DNA of 64,000 nt, taken from Enterobacter cloacae (lineage in GTDB: Bacteria; Pseudomonadota; Gammaproteobacteria; Enterobacterales; Enterobacteriaceae). Below the pieces are notes generated by a model. That model saw nothing but the letters and a program-made list of their open reading frames with translations. It had not been told where the DNA came from and did not search any database. Positions 11,322-21,430 of this stretch are shown here, one piece after another. Every line of letters starts with the position of its first letter. The first letter of the stretch is position 1. The stretch covers positions 1,240,001 to 1,304,000 of the forward strand of contig AP022133.1 in the NCBI GenBank assembly GCA_014169315.1. Reading direction: 5' to 3'. A program made the translations under genes and the position numbers.

Positions 11322-12461
11322 ATGATCGATTATGAAGTATTGCGTTTTATCTGGTGGCTGCTGGTCGGTATCCTGCTGATCGGTTTTGCGGTCACGGATG
11401 GTTTCGACATGGGGGTGGGCATGCTCACCCGTTTCCTCGGTCGTAATGACACCGAGCGTCGAATCATGATCAACTCCATCGCCCCACACTGGGACGGTAA
11501 CCAGGTGTGGCTGATCACCGCAGGCGGCGCACTGTTTGCTGCCTGGCCGATGGTCTACGCGGCTGCGTTCTCCGGTTTCTACGTGGCGATGATTCTGGTG
11601 CTGGCGTCTTTATTCTTCCGTCCGGTTGGTTTCGACTACCGTTCCAAGATTGAAGACACCCGCTGGCGCAACATGTGGGACTGGGGCATCTTCATTGGTA
11701 GCTTCGTTCCACCTCTGGTGATTGGCGTGGCGTTCGGTAACCTGCTGCAGGGCGTACCGTTCCACATCGACGATTACATGCGTCTTTACTACACCGGTAA
11801 CTTCTTCCAGCTGCTGAACCCGTTTGGTCTGCTGGCAGGCGTAGTGAGTGTGGCGATGATCATTACCCAGGGCGCGACCTATCTGCAGATGCGTACTGTG
11901 GGTGAACTGCACCTGCGTTCTCGCACGACAGCTCAGGTTGCTGCTCTGGTAACGCTGGTCTGCTTCGCACTGGCTGGCGTTTGGGTGATGTACGGTATTG
12001 ATGGTTACGTAGTGACGTCTGCTATCAACCACGCTGCACCGTCTAACCCGCTGACCAAAGAAGTGGCTCGTCAGGCTGGTGCATGGCTGGTGAACTTCAA
12101 CAATACTCCTGCGCTGTGGGCTATCCCGGCACTGGGTGTATTGCTGCCACTGCTGACGGTGCTGACGTCTCGTCTGGAAAAAGGCGCACTGGCGTTCGTG
12201 TTCTCTTCACTGACGCTGGCGTGCATCATCCTGACTGCGGGTATTGCTATGTTCCCATTCGTGATGCCATCCAGCACCATGATGAATGCTAGCCTGACCA
12301 TGTGGGATGCAACCTCCAGCCAGCTGACGCTGAACCTGATGACATATGTGGCTTGTGTATTCGTACCGATTATCCTGCTCTACACCACCTGGTGTTACTG
12401 GAAAATGTTCGGTCGTATCACCAAAGAACATATCGAAAGCAACACCCACTCTATGTACTAA
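11322..12461 (+). CDS. cydB: Cytochrome bd-I ubiquinol oxidase subunit II
   Basis: Second membrane subunit of bd oxidase, 379 aa with about nine hydrophobic segments and the start MIDYEVLRFIWWLLVGILLI. It binds no haem itself but stabilises CydA. An AGGAGT site lies 15 bases after the cydA stop. Conserved DGFDMGVGML near residue 30 is typical. Confidence 0.98.
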   Translation: MIDYEVLRFIWWLLVGILLIGFAVTDGFDMGVGMLTRFLGRNDTERRIMINSIAPHWDGNQVWLITAGGALFAAWPMVYAAAFSGFYVAMILVLASLFFRPVGFDYRSKIEDTRWRNMWDWGIFIGSFVPPLVIGVAFGNLLQGVPFHIDDYMRLYYTGNFFQLLNPFGLLAGVVSVAMIITQGATYLQMRTVGELHLRSRTTAQVAALVTLVCFALAGVWVMYGIDGYVVTSAINHAAPSNPLTKEVARQAGAWLVNFNNTPALWAIPALGVLLPLLTVLTSRLEKGALAFVFSSLTLACIILTAGIAMFPFVMPSSTMMNASLTMWDATSSQLTLNLMTYVACVFVPIILLYTTWCYWKMFGRITKEHIESNTHSMY

Positions 12462-12475
12462 GTAAGGAGCTGAAT

Positions 12476-12589
12476 ATGTGGTATTTCGCATGGATTTTAG
12501 GGACGCTTCTTGCCTGTGCCTTTGGTGTCATCACTGCACTGGCGCTTGAGCACGTTGAAGCGTCCAAAGCGGGTGAAGAAAAACACTAA
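12476..12589 (+). CDS. cydX: Cytochrome bd-I accessory small subunit CydX
   Basis: A 37-aa single-pass membrane protein (MWYFAWILGTLLACAFG...) needed for stability and activity of the bd oxidase. An AAGGAG ribosome site at 12463-12468 precedes the ATG. The stop overlaps the ybgE start (TAATG). Length and sequence match E. coli CydX. Confidence 0.96.
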   Translation: MWYFAWILGTLLACAFGVITALALEHVEASKAGEEKH

Positions 12590-12879
12590 TGAAAATTATC
12601 GCGATGCTTTACGCGGTAATGGATAAGCGCCCGTTAAGGGCGCTTTCTTTAGTGATGGCATTACTGCTGGCAGGCTGTATCTTCTGGGACCCGTCGCGCT
12701 TCGCGGCAAAGACCAGCGAGCTTGAGATCTGGCACGGCTTCCTCATTATGTGGGCGGTGTGTGCTGGCGTCATTCACGGCGTGGGCTTTCGTCCGAAAGC
12801 ACTTCACTGGCAGGGTCTTTTTTGCCCGCTGCTCGCCGATCTGGTTCTTCTCGCCGGTTTGATTTTCTTCTTCTTCTGA
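12589..12879 (+). CDS. ybgE: Cyd operon membrane protein YbgE
   Basis: A 96-aa inner-membrane protein of the cyd-operon YbgE family with three hydrophobic segments and the family motif WHGFLIMWAVCAGVIHGVGF. It overlaps cydX by one base. Its exact role is unknown; its constant place in cyd operons suggests a bd-oxidase accessory function. A hairpin at 12901-12922 followed by AAAATTT may attenuate transcription before ybgC. Confidence 0.93.
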   Translation: MKIIAMLYAVMDKRPLRALSLVMALLLAGCIFWDPSRFAAKTSELEIWHGFLIMWAVCAGVIHGVGFRPKALHWQGLFCPLLADLVLLAGLIFFFF

Positions 12880-12900
12880 ATAAGAAATGTCCGTTAATGA

Positions 12901-12922
12901 TATGGGCTTACCCGAGCCCATA
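12901..12922 (+). terminator. Weak hairpin after ybgE
   Basis: TATGGGCT (12901-12908), loop TACCCG, AGCCCATA (12915-12922), then AAAATTTA. The stem is short and the U tract poor, so it may only attenuate. Confidence 0.4.
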
Positions 12923-13027
12923 AAAATTTACTCTCCGTTTACTTTCTCCCATTCCAAACCATCTTTCCCGCGCGTATAGTAGCGAAGTTTAAAAGAGTTA
13001 ACTTTTGTTGCATTACCGGGATGTAAA

Positions 13028-14121
<1,094 letters not shown>

Positions 14122-14124
14122 ACC

Positions 14125-14553
14125 ATGGCCAGAACGCGTGGACGGGGGCGTCGCGAGCTCAAGTCCGAAATCAATATCGTTCCGCTGCTGGACGTACTGC
14201 TGGTACTGCTGCTGATCTTTATGGCGACAGCGCCCATCATTACCCAGAGCGTGGAAGTTGATCTGCCGGATGCGACAGAATCACAGGCGGTAAGCACCAA
14301 TGACGACCCTCCAGTCATCATTGAGGTTTCCGGCGTAGGGCAATACAGCGTGGTGGTAGAGAAAGATCGTATGGATCAGCTACCACCTGAGCAGGTTATT
14401 GCTGAAGCGCAACGACGCCTGGAGTCAAATCCGAAAACGGTCTTCTTAATCGGTGGCGCGAAAGACGTACCATACGATGAAATTATTAAAGCGCTGAACT
14501 TGCTACATAGTGCGGGTGTTAAGTCAGTTGGCTTAATGACTCAGCCTATTTGA
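14125..14553 (+). CDS. tolR: Tol-Pal system protein TolR
   Basis: A 142-aa single-pass inner-membrane protein of the ExbD/TolR family. The membrane segment near 17-37 carries the essential aspartate (INIVPLLDVLLVLLLIFM, about D23). The periplasmic part ends in HSAGVKSVGLMTQPI. It starts three bases after the tolQ stop and pairs with TolQ in the motor. Confidence 0.98.
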   Translation: MARTRGRGRRELKSEINIVPLLDVLLVLLLIFMATAPIITQSVEVDLPDATESQAVSTNDDPPVIIEVSGVGQYSVVVEKDRMDQLPPEQVIAEAQRRLESNPKTVFLIGGAKDVPYDEIIKALNLLHSAGVKSVGLMTQPI

Positions 14554-14581
14554 TCATCTGCGTAGTTTTTGGGAACCGATA

Positions 14582-15919
14582 GTGTCAAAGGCAACCGAAC
14601 AGAACGACAAGCTTAAGCGAGCGATAATCGTCTCCGCAGTGCTGCACGTTATTCTTTTTGCAGCACTGATCTGGAGTTCGTTCGACGAGCATATCGATGC
14701 ATCAGCGGGCGGCGGTGGAGGTTCTTCCATCGACGCCGTGATGGTGGATCCCGGTGCGGTAGTGCAGAACTATAATCGTCAGCAGCAGCAGAAAGCGAGT
14801 GCAAAACGAGCTGAAGAGCAGCGTGAGAAACAGGCGCAACAGCAAGCGGATGAACTGCGTGAAAAGCAGGCCGCCGAGCAAGAGCGTCTGAAGCAGCTTG
14901 AGAAAGAACGTTTGCAGGCGCAGGAAGCCGCAAAAGAGCAGGCGGAACAGCAGAAGCAGGCTGAAGAGGCCGCGAAGAAAGCACAGGAACAGCAAAAGCA
15001 GGCGGAAGAAGCGGCTGCAAAAGCTGCAGCGGACGCGAAAGCGCAGGCTGATGCCCAGGCTAAATTAGCGGCAGAATCGGCGAAAAAAGCGGCTGCCGAT
15101 GCTCAGAAGAAAGCTGAAGCGGAAGCAGCGAAGAAAGCCGCTGCCGACGCTCAGAAGAAAGCTGAAGCAGAAGTAGCGAAGAAAGCGGCTGCCGATGCTC
15201 AGAAAAAAGCCGAAGCGGAAGCAGCGAAGAAAGCGGCTGCGGATGCTGAGAAGAAAGCTGAAGCAGAAGCCGCGAAGAAAGCTGCTCAGGAAGCTGAGAA
15301 GAAAGCAGCTGCTGATGCTGCGAAGAAAGCCGCTGCTGCAGAGAAAGCTGCTGCTGAAAAAGCGGCTGCCGCTGAAAAAGCCGCAGCAGACAAAAAAGCT
15401 GCCGCTGAGAAAGCTGCTGCGGATAAGAAAGCTGCAGCAGAGAAAGCCGCTGCCGATAAGAAAGCTGCCGCTGATAAAGCCGCCGCGAAAAAGGCTGCAG
15501 CCGCTGAGAAAGCTGCCGCGGCTGCAGGCGTTGACGATCTACTTGGCGACTTGAGTGCTGGTAAGAATGCGCCGAAAGGTACTACCAGTGGTAGCGCTGG
15601 TGGGGCATCTCCTGCTAAAGGAAGTAAACAAGGGCAGGGTGGTGCATCACAGGCCGAGATTGCTTCGTATATTTCACAGGTGCAGGCAGCTATTCGTGGT
15701 CATCTGTATGACTGGGAAACCTATAAAGGCAAGACCTGTACTTTGCGTGTAAATATAAGTTCTGACGGCAGCATACTTAGCGTGAAGCCGGAAGGTGGGG
15801 ATGACGCATTCTGTCAGCAGATGTTATCTGCAACCAGCAGAATGACGAAATTCCCGAAACCACCATCTCAGGCTGTGTATGAAACATTCAAAAATGCACC
15901 GCTGGACTTCAAACCTTAA
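14582..15919 (+). CDS. tolA: TolA, trans-periplasmic protein of the Tol-Pal system
   Basis: A 445-aa protein linking the TolQR motor to the outer membrane. The start is GTG (MSKATEQNDKLKRAIIVS). Domain I is one membrane helix (about 14-34). Domain II (about 55-315) is a very long Ala/Lys/Glu helix built from near-repeats of AEAEAAKKAAADAQKK. After a Gly/Ser linker, domain III (about 350-445) has the CTLRVNISSDG fold that binds TolB, Pal and colicins. It is about 24 aa longer than E. coli K-12 TolA, mostly in the repeats. Confidence 0.96.
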   Translation: MSKATEQNDKLKRAIIVSAVLHVILFAALIWSSFDEHIDASAGGGGGSSIDAVMVDPGAVVQNYNRQQQQKASAKRAEEQREKQAQQQADELREKQAAEQERLKQLEKERLQAQEAAKEQAEQQKQAEEAAKKAQEQQKQAEEAAAKAAADAKAQADAQAKLAAESAKKAAADAQKKAEAEAAKKAAADAQKKAEAEVAKKAAADAQKKAEAEAAKKAAADAEKKAEAEAAKKAAQEAEKKAAADAAKKAAAAEKAAAEKAAAAEKAAADKKAAAEKAAADKKAAAEKAAADKKAAADKAAAKKAAAAEKAAAAAGVDDLLGDLSAGKNAPKGTTSGSAGGASPAKGSKQGQGGASQAEIASYISQVQAAIRGHLYDWETYKGKTCTLRVNISSDGSILSVKPEGGDDAFCQQMLSATSRMTKFPKPPSQAVYETFKNAPLDFKP

Positions 15920-15925
15920 GTTACA

Positions 15926-15951
15926 TTTTCCCCGTGCAAACGGGGAAATTT
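15926..15951 (+). terminator. Hairpin between tolA and tolB
   Basis: TTTCCCCG (15927-15934), loop TGCAAA, CGGGGAAA (15941-15948), then TTT. The U tract is short; tolB may be read partly through it and partly from its own promoter in the 130-base gap. Confidence 0.55.
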
Positions 15952-16053
15952 AGACCAGGTTTAGTCACAGGGTTCTGGTAGTTTTGTCTATTTGAGTTTG
16001 TTAACATTCTGCTAAATTATCGTGGGTAAGGTTACCTGGATAAGGGAGATATG

Positions 16054-17346
16054 ATGAAGCAGGCATTACGTGTAGCATTTAGTTTCTTAATGCTGTGGGC
16101 AGCTGTGCTGCACGCAGAGGTACGTATCGAGATCACCCAGGGGGTGGACTCGGCGCGTCCAATCGGTGTTGTTCCGTTCCAGTGGGCTGGCCCAGGTGCT
16201 GCACCTGAAGATGCGGGTGGCATCGTTGCAGCTGACCTGCGTAACAGCGGTAAATTCAACCCATTAGATCGTTCTCGTCTGCCACAGCAGCCGGGCAGCG
16301 CGCAGGAAGTACAGCCTGCCGCATGGTCTGCGCTGGGTATTGATGCCGTGGTGGTGGGTCAGGTTACCCCTAACCCAGACGGTTCTTTCAACGTTGCATG
16401 GCAGCTGGTTGATACCGGCGGCGCACCGGGCACCGTTCTGGCACAGAACTCTTACAAGGTCACTAAACAGCACCTGCGCTACGCGGCTCACGCTGCCAGC
16501 GACGCGGTATTCGAAAAACTGACCAGCATTAAAGGCGCATTCCGTACCCGTATCGCTTATGTGGTGCAGACCAACGGCGGTCAGTTCCCGTATGAGCTGC
16601 GTGTGTCTGACTACGACGGTTACAACCAGTTCCTGGTGAAACGTTCTTCTCAGCCGCTGATGTCTCCAGCCTGGTCACCGGATGGTTCCAAACTGGCCTA
16701 TGTTACCTTCGAAAGCGGTCGTTCTGCGCTGGTTATCCAGACGCTGGCTAACGGTGCTGTTCGTCAGGTCGCTTCGTTCCCACGTCACAACGGTGCTCCA
16801 TCGTTCTCTCCGGACGGTTCTAAGCTGGCATTTGCCCTGTCTAAAACCGGTAGCCTGAACCTGTACGTGATGGATGTCGGTTCTGGTCAAATTCGCCAGG
16901 TGACTGATGGTCGTAGCAACAACACTGAACCAAGCTGGTTCCCGGACAGCCAGAACCTGGCATTTACTTCTGACCAGGCCGGCCGTCCACAAATCTATAA
17001 AGTGAATATCAACGGCGGTGCTCCGCAACGTATTAGCTGGGAAGGTACGCAGAACCAGAACGCAGACGTGAGCAGCGACGGTAAATTTATGGTAATGGTT
17101 AGCTCCAACGGTGGGCAGCAGCACATTGCCAAACAAGATCTGGTAGCGGGTGGCGTGCAGGTTCTGTCGTCAACGTTCCTGGATGAAACGCCAAGTCTGG
17201 CACCTAACGGCACGATGGTAATCTACAGCTCTTCTCAGGGGATGGGATCTGTGCTGAATCTGGTTTCTACAGATGGGCGTTTCAAAGCGCGTATTCCGGC
17301 AACTGATGGACAGGTAAAATCACCTGCCTGGTCGCCGTATCTGTAA
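16054..17346 (+). CDS. tolB: TolB, periplasmic beta-propeller of the Tol-Pal system
   Basis: A 430-aa periplasmic protein. The start at the second of two adjacent ATGs fits the AAGGGAG site better and gives [11 protein letters not shown], as in E. coli. A signal peptide runs to LHA (about residue 21). An N-terminal alpha/beta domain is followed by a six-bladed propeller marked by repeats such as [16 protein letters not shown] and [15 protein letters not shown]. It binds Pal and TolA. Confidence 0.97.
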   Translation: MKQALRVAFSFLMLWAAVLHAEVRIEITQGVDSARPIGVVPFQWAGPGAAPEDAGGIVAADLRNSGKFNPLDRSRLPQQPGSAQEVQPAAWSALGIDAVVVGQVTPNPDGSFNVAWQLVDTGGAPGTVLAQNSYKVTKQHLRYAAHAASDAVFEKLTSIKGAFRTRIAYVVQTNGGQFPYELRVSDYDGYNQFLVKRSSQPLMSPAWSPDGSKLAYVTFESGRSALVIQTLANGAVRQVASFPRHNGAPSFSPDGSKLAFALSKTGSLNLYVMDVGSGQIRQVTDGRSNNTEPSWFPDSQNLAFTSDQAGRPQIYKVNINGGAPQRISWEGTQNQNADVSSDGKFMVMVSSNGGQQHIAKQDLVAGGVQVLSSTFLDETPSLAPNGTMVIYSSSQGMGSVLNLVSTDGRFKARIPATDGQVKSPAWSPYL

Positions 17347-17357
17347 ATAATAATTAA

Positions 17358-17903
<546 letters not shown>

Positions 17904-17912
17904 GAGAATTGC

Positions 17913-18707
17913 ATGAGCAGTAACTTCAGACATCATCTGTTGAGTCTGTCGTTACTGGTTGGAATAGCGGCCCCCTGGGCCGCTTTTGCTCAGGCACCAA
18001 TCAGTAGTGTCGGCTCAGGCTCGGTAGAAGACCGGGTCACTCAACTCGAGCGTATTTCTAACGCTCACAGCCAGCTTTTAACTCAACTCCAGCAGCAACT
18101 TTCCGATAACCAAAACGATATTGACTCTCTCCGTGGCCAGATTCAGGAAAGCCAATATCAGCTTAACCAGGTTATGGATCGTCAGAAGCAAATTTTGCAG
18201 CAGATAGATAGCCTGAGCAGCGGCGGTGCAGCAGCGCAGCCAGCAGCGGGCGATCAGAGCGGTGCGGCGACAGCAACACCTGCTCCGGCAGACAATGCTT
18301 CGGCTTCGACAGGTGCGCCTGTACAGAGCGGTGACGCCAATACGGATTACAACGCAGCTATTGCCCTGGTGCAGGATAAATCTCGTCAGGAAGACGCTCT
18401 CGTTGCGTTCCAGAACTTCGTTAAGAAATACCCTGATTCCACTTATCTGCCCAATGCGAACTATTGGTTGGGTCAGTTGAATTACAACAAGGGTAAGAAG
18501 GACGATGCGGCGTTTTATTTTGCCTCTGTGGTGAAAAATTACCCAAAATCGCCAAAAGCGCCTGATGCGATGTTTAAGGTCGGCGTGATCATGCAGGACA
18601 AAGGTGACACTGCGAAAGCCAAAGCGGTTTATCAGCAAGTCGTCACAAAATTCCCTGGCACCGAAGGTGCTAAACAGGCGCAAAAACGTCTGAGTTCGAT
18701 GGGATGA
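17913..18707 (+). CDS. cpoB: Cell division coordinator CpoB
   Basis: A 264-aa periplasmic protein (YbgF). Signal peptide to about residue 26 (WAAFA|QAP), an N-terminal trimerising coiled coil (VTQLERISNAHSQLLTQLQQ), an Ala/Gln-rich linker and C-terminal TPR repeats (YNAAIALVQDKSRQEDALVAF onward). In E. coli it couples peptidoglycan synthesis by PBP1B to Tol-mediated constriction. Last gene of the tol-pal operon; a 10-bp hairpin follows at 18717. Confidence 0.96.
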   Translation: MSSNFRHHLLSLSLLVGIAAPWAAFAQAPISSVGSGSVEDRVTQLERISNAHSQLLTQLQQQLSDNQNDIDSLRGQIQESQYQLNQVMDRQKQILQQIDSLSSGGAAAQPAAGDQSGAATATPAPADNASASTGAPVQSGDANTDYNAAIALVQDKSRQEDALVAFQNFVKKYPDSTYLPNANYWLGQLNYNKGKKDDAAFYFASVVKNYPKSPKAPDAMFKVGVIMQDKGDTAKAKAVYQQVVTKFPGTEGAKQAQKRLSSMG

Positions 18708-18716
18708 TTATCGCAT

Positions 18717-18742
18717 GACCAGAAATCGCGTTATTTCTGGTC
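18717..18742 (+). terminator. Hairpin after cpoB
   Basis: GACCAGAAAT (18717-18726), loop, ATTTCTGGTC (18733-18742): a perfect 10-bp stem. No U run follows, so termination strength is uncertain. Confidence 0.55.
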
Positions 18743-18790
18743 GTGCAGCATGATTCGTAAGCAGTTAAGTGATCTTCATCGAAATTTTTG

Positions 18791-18818
18791 TTGCGCAGAA
18801 TTCTTAAATCAGTAATAT
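18791..18818 (+). promoter_or_regulatory. Probable promoter of the tRNA operon
   Basis: TTGCGC (18791-18796), 16-base spacer, TAATAT (18813-18818), then a GC-rich GCCGCCG discriminator. Such discriminators are usual at stringently controlled tRNA promoters. The first tRNA starts 50 bases downstream. Confidence 0.55.
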
Positions 18819-18868
18819 ATGCCGCCGTTGCCACGGGATATCAAACAACGTGAAAACAGCGTAAAAGT

Positions 18869-18944
18869 GGGTCGTTAGCTCAGTTGGTAGAGCAGTTGAC
18901 TTTTAATCAATTGGTCGCAGGTTCGAATCCTGCACGACCCACCA
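18869..18944 (+). tRNA. tRNA-Lys (anticodon TTT)
   Basis: A 76-base cloverleaf: acceptor GGGTCGT/ACGACCC, D-arm GCTCAGTTGGTAGAGC, anticodon loop CTTTTAA with TTT, T-arm GCAGGTTCGAATCCTGC, encoded CCA. First of four identical copies in the cluster that corresponds to E. coli lysT-valT-lysW. Confidence 0.98.
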
Positions 18945-18970
18945 ATAAGTTAGGTGGATAGTAATAGCTT

Positions 18971-19046
18971 AACGTGAAGGATAACGTTGCTTTAGCAACG
19001 GCCCGTAGGGCGAGGCGAAAGCCGAGTCATCCTGAACGACCCACCA
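18971..19046 (+). repeat. tRNA-sized cloverleaf-like spacer repeat, copy 1
   Basis: A 76-base block between two tRNAs. Helices: AGGAT/ATCCT closing stem, then CGTTGC-TTTA-GCAACG, GCCC-GTA-GGGC and GGC-GAAA-GCC, followed by a tail GAACGACCCACCA like the tRNA-Lys 3' end. It lacks the conserved tRNA A and B boxes, so it is not a tRNA. A second copy lies at 19254-19328. Confidence 0.75.
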
Positions 19047-19073
19047 CTTAACGCATTACCGGCAGTACAGAGT

Positions 19074-19149
19074 GGGTGATTAGCTCAGTTGGTAGAGCAT
19101 CTCCTTTACACGGAGGGGGTCGGCGGTTCGAGCCCGTCATCACCCACCA
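19074..19149 (+). tRNA. tRNA-Val (anticodon TAC)
   Basis: A 76-base cloverleaf: acceptor GGGTGAT/ATCACCC, D-arm GCTCAGTTGGTAGAGC, anticodon stem-loop CTCCTTTACACGGAG with TAC, T-arm GGCGGTTCGAGCCCGTC, CCA encoded. Corresponds to valT of the E. coli cluster. Confidence 0.98.
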
Positions 19150-19152
19150 CTC

Positions 19153-19228
19153 GGGTCGTTAGCTCAGTTGGTAGAGCAGTTGACTTTTAATCAATTGGTC
19201 GCAGGTTCGAATCCTGCACGACCCACCA
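19153..19228 (+). tRNA. tRNA-Lys (anticodon TTT)
   Basis: Identical to the copy at 18869-18944, starting three bases after the tRNA-Val CCA. Confidence 0.98.
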
Positions 19229-19253
19229 ATTTTAATGTCTTACTCAGATGTTA

Positions 19254-19328
19254 AACGTGAAGGATAACGTTGCTTCAGCAACGGCCCGAAGGGCGAGGCA
19301 AAGCCGAGTCATCCTGCACGACCCACCA
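19254..19328 (+). repeat. tRNA-sized cloverleaf-like spacer repeat, copy 2
   Basis: A 75-base near-copy of 18971-19046 with substitutions that keep all stems (for example loop TTTA to TTCA and GCCC-GAA-GGGC). Its last 16 bases equal the tRNA-Lys 3' end. Confidence 0.75.
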
Positions 19329-19370
19329 ATTTATATTGGTTCCGAGTGAATATTCAGGCAACACCCAGAT

Positions 19371-19446
19371 GGGTCGTTAGCTCAGTTGGTAGAGCAGTTG
19401 ACTTTTAATCAATTGGTCGCAGGTTCGAATCCTGCACGACCCACCA
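19371..19446 (+). tRNA. tRNA-Lys (anticodon TTT)
   Basis: Identical in sequence to the other three tRNA-Lys copies of the cluster. Confidence 0.98.
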
Positions 19447-19477
19447 GCCTGAATAAATTTGAAGTACATCCCGCAAG

Positions 19478-19553
19478 GGGTCGTTAGCTCAGTTGGTAGA
19501 GCAGTTGACTTTTAATCAATTGGTCGCAGGTTCGAATCCTGCACGACCCACCA
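19478..19553 (+). tRNA. tRNA-Lys (anticodon TTT), island attachment site
   Basis: Last tRNA of the cluster, identical to the other Lys copies. Its final 20 bases plus one form the left direct repeat of the genomic island, so the tRNA gene was rebuilt intact after integration. Confidence 0.98.
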
Positions 19554-19554
19554 A
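19534..19554. other. attL of the tRNA-Lys island
   Basis: A 21-base sequence at the 3' end of the last tRNA-Lys, repeated exactly at 32748-32768. The integrase remnant lies just inside this end, as usual for tRNA-targeting tyrosine recombinases. Confidence 0.88.
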
Positions 19555-19597
19555 CATACCTTCCTGGGGTGTTTCAGGACATCCGGGGAAGTAAAGA

Positions 19598-19630
19598 AAC
19601 CGTATTACTGTCAAAGGTATACGGTTTTTT
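19598..19630 (+). terminator. Terminator just inside attL
   Basis: AACCGTAT (19598-19605), loop, ATACGGTT (19619-19626) plus further T. It would end tRNA operon transcription now that the original terminator is 13 kb away. Confidence 0.65.
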
Positions 19631-19643
19631 TCGTCTGTATGTA

Positions 19644-20510
19644 TTAGTCACTTTCTTCCTGTCGCCCGTACACCTGCGCTACATACCGCCCGCGTCCGTC
19701 GCCGTCATTGCCAGCGCCTCCTTATCGCTGAATCCCTGCGCCAGATAGTAGCGGATCGCATCCTGCGTCCACGCATAGCGCAGTGAGTGTGGGGTGTAAT
19801 CGCCCCTCAGTCCGACCCTGGCGATCTCCCCGCGCCAGTAATTCATGGCTTTCTGGAGGTCAGGCTGGTCGATCAGACTGCCATTTCGTTCTTCTGCAAC
19901 AGACAGGGCATTATCCAGCGCTTTTTTGACAGCTATAGCATCCTGAATAACACGTTTTGCGTGGACGGTAGCCTTTGGTGCCAAAAACCACCGTCAGCCT
20001 GGTTTCGCCGCGCTCCAGCGCCTTTTTCCACGCGTTCAGTGACTGACAGCATTGTACCGTCTCCTGCGAACGTAACCCCATCAGCCTTGCCAGCTCCAGC
20101 GTTGCTGCCAGCCCCGCGTCTTTCCCGCGGGCGGCTGCCAGCACCCGCTGATAATACTCAGGCATGATGGCCCGGTTAGTGCCGTTGCGGGATGCGCCAG
20201 CCACCCCTAATGATTTATTGGTCAGCCGCTCATGTTCTGCCACCTGCTTACGCCCGGCCTGTTGCAGCACGCCACGCAGCGCAGCCATTTCGTTTTGCAG
20301 CGTCCGTTTACCGATCTCCTGCGCCAATCGCGTCTGAATATAGCATTCAATATGGCGAACCCTGATCTGTTCCACCCGCTGGATCTGGATATTCAGCGTA
20401 CGTAAATGGCGACTGAATCGCTGCATAATATGAATGCGGTCATCCACCGTTTTAAAACTACCGCCCGCCTTTTTCGACAACGCCTTCATTTCACCGCCTA
20501 ATTTGCCCAT
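19644..20510 (-). pseudogene. Tyrosine-recombinase integrase, broken by two frame lesions
   Basis: The N-terminal part (MGKLGGEMKALSKKAGGSF, about 175 codons) is an integrase-domain protein with GLRSQETVQ as the catalytic Arg I box. Near 19980 the frame shifts at VVFGTKG and homology continues in another frame (KALDNALSVAEERNG, then TPHSLRYAWTQDAI, the H-x-x-R box). At about 19695 a second lesion after ALAMT shifts the frame again and removes the expected LGHG segment; the tail GDGRGRYVAQVYGRQEESD with the probable Tyr then runs to TAA at 19644. The enzyme is therefore very unlikely to work. Confidence 0.85.
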
Positions 20511-20805
20511 AGCTCCCCATTGCTGCTGTTAAAAAGCACAAGATGGCCCCGTCGTATGCTTTTTGGCTGTGCCAGAACGATACCTTCACGCCGGGGAGGC
20601 AGGTTGTTGAGGTGTAGGGAGCTTCAGGCTGTACGCGGCACAGGCTGCCTGCCGTAGCAGGAAATTCTCCGGGGCATCATGCCCCCCTCGGTATCGATCT
20701 TTTTCTCCGTTTCTGAACCGACAGCGGCCTGAAAGCGACGTGTCAGTGTGGGGGATTGAGGGCGCAGACCAGATTTTCCGTGGCTTGCGTCAAGCGTGGT
20801 GGAAC

Positions 20806-20842
20806 GGCGTCACTTTGTCGCTTTACGCGACAAAGTGACGCC
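20806..20842. repeat. Perfect 16-bp inverted repeat
   Basis: GGCGTCACTTTGTCGC and its exact complement separated by TTTAC. No U run follows. It could be a terminator-like hairpin or a recombination or insertion target. Confidence 0.8.
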
Positions 20843-21297
20843 TGAGTTGGGCCTTGTGCTCGTGGAACACGAGAGCTGGTGCAATTTTACGGCCACGCGG
20901 CAGCAAAGCCTGACGGCAATGCAGGCTGCAGCCCGTAAATGTTAAGGGTGCTGAATATCAGCAGGTGTGTGAGCTGGTGCAGATTTCTCCGGTGAAAAAC
21001 CGGCAGTGTGATGCAGTAACGATGAATGAAGTGAGACCTTAGCCACGATGGAGTCGTGACCCGGTGGTTTTCAAAGGCAGCCGCCGTAAGGGAGGACGAC
21101 CATCCTGATGGATCAGGCGCTTCTTTCAGGTCTGAAGCGTAAGGGACTGCCATAAAGGCAGCTTGTTGCAGGGAGAAAGTTACGCGAATGCTGCTGGTGC
21201 AAAAAAAGGAAAAACTGTTTTCGGATTTAAAAGATTTATTCGTGAGATGCTGACGCACTTCGCCTGCAAAGCCGCCGAAAGAGCGGGAGAGCTGGTT

Positions 21298-21430
21298 TTA
21301 CTTTACATCACGGTAGTGCGAGGACCAGTCCTCTTTCGGCGTCATGCCCGGCGCGTTCGCGATCATCTTCTCCCCTTTGGGCCAGAGCGCGTGTGCCAGC
21401 GTGGAAGACACCAGCCCCACAGTGAGGAAG
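21298..21430 (-). pseudogene. C-terminal fragment of an unrecognised protein
   Basis: An open stretch of about 44 codons with a stop at 21298-21300 reads FLTVGLVSSTLAHALW then PKGEKMIANAPGMTPKEDW and ends SSHYRDVK. A hydrophobic helix followed by a charged tail looks like the end of a real membrane protein, but there is no start or upstream body. I do not recognise the family. Confidence 0.4.

Noticed and set aside
10140..11489. 449-codon open frame on the minus strand opposite cydA
   Set aside because: It mirrors the codon pattern of cydA, has low-complexity His/Gln-rich composition and no homology; an antisense shadow.
12302..12589. 95-codon frame extending cydX upstream
   Set aside because: The upstream part overlaps cydB out of frame; the ATG at 12476 with AAGGAG gives the known 37-aa CydX.
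15195..15554. Arg/Lys-rich 119-codon frame inside tolA
   Set aside because: An alternate-frame reading of the Ala/Lys/Glu repeats; composition is a by-product.
18971..19046. Extra tRNA gene in the spacer
   Set aside because: Length and 3' end look tRNA-like, but D-loop and T-loop consensus sequences are missing and no anticodon arm fits.
20887..21258. 123-codon minus-strand frame in the structured block
   Set aside because: No ribosome site, no family match, and it covers sequence that folds into many short stems.
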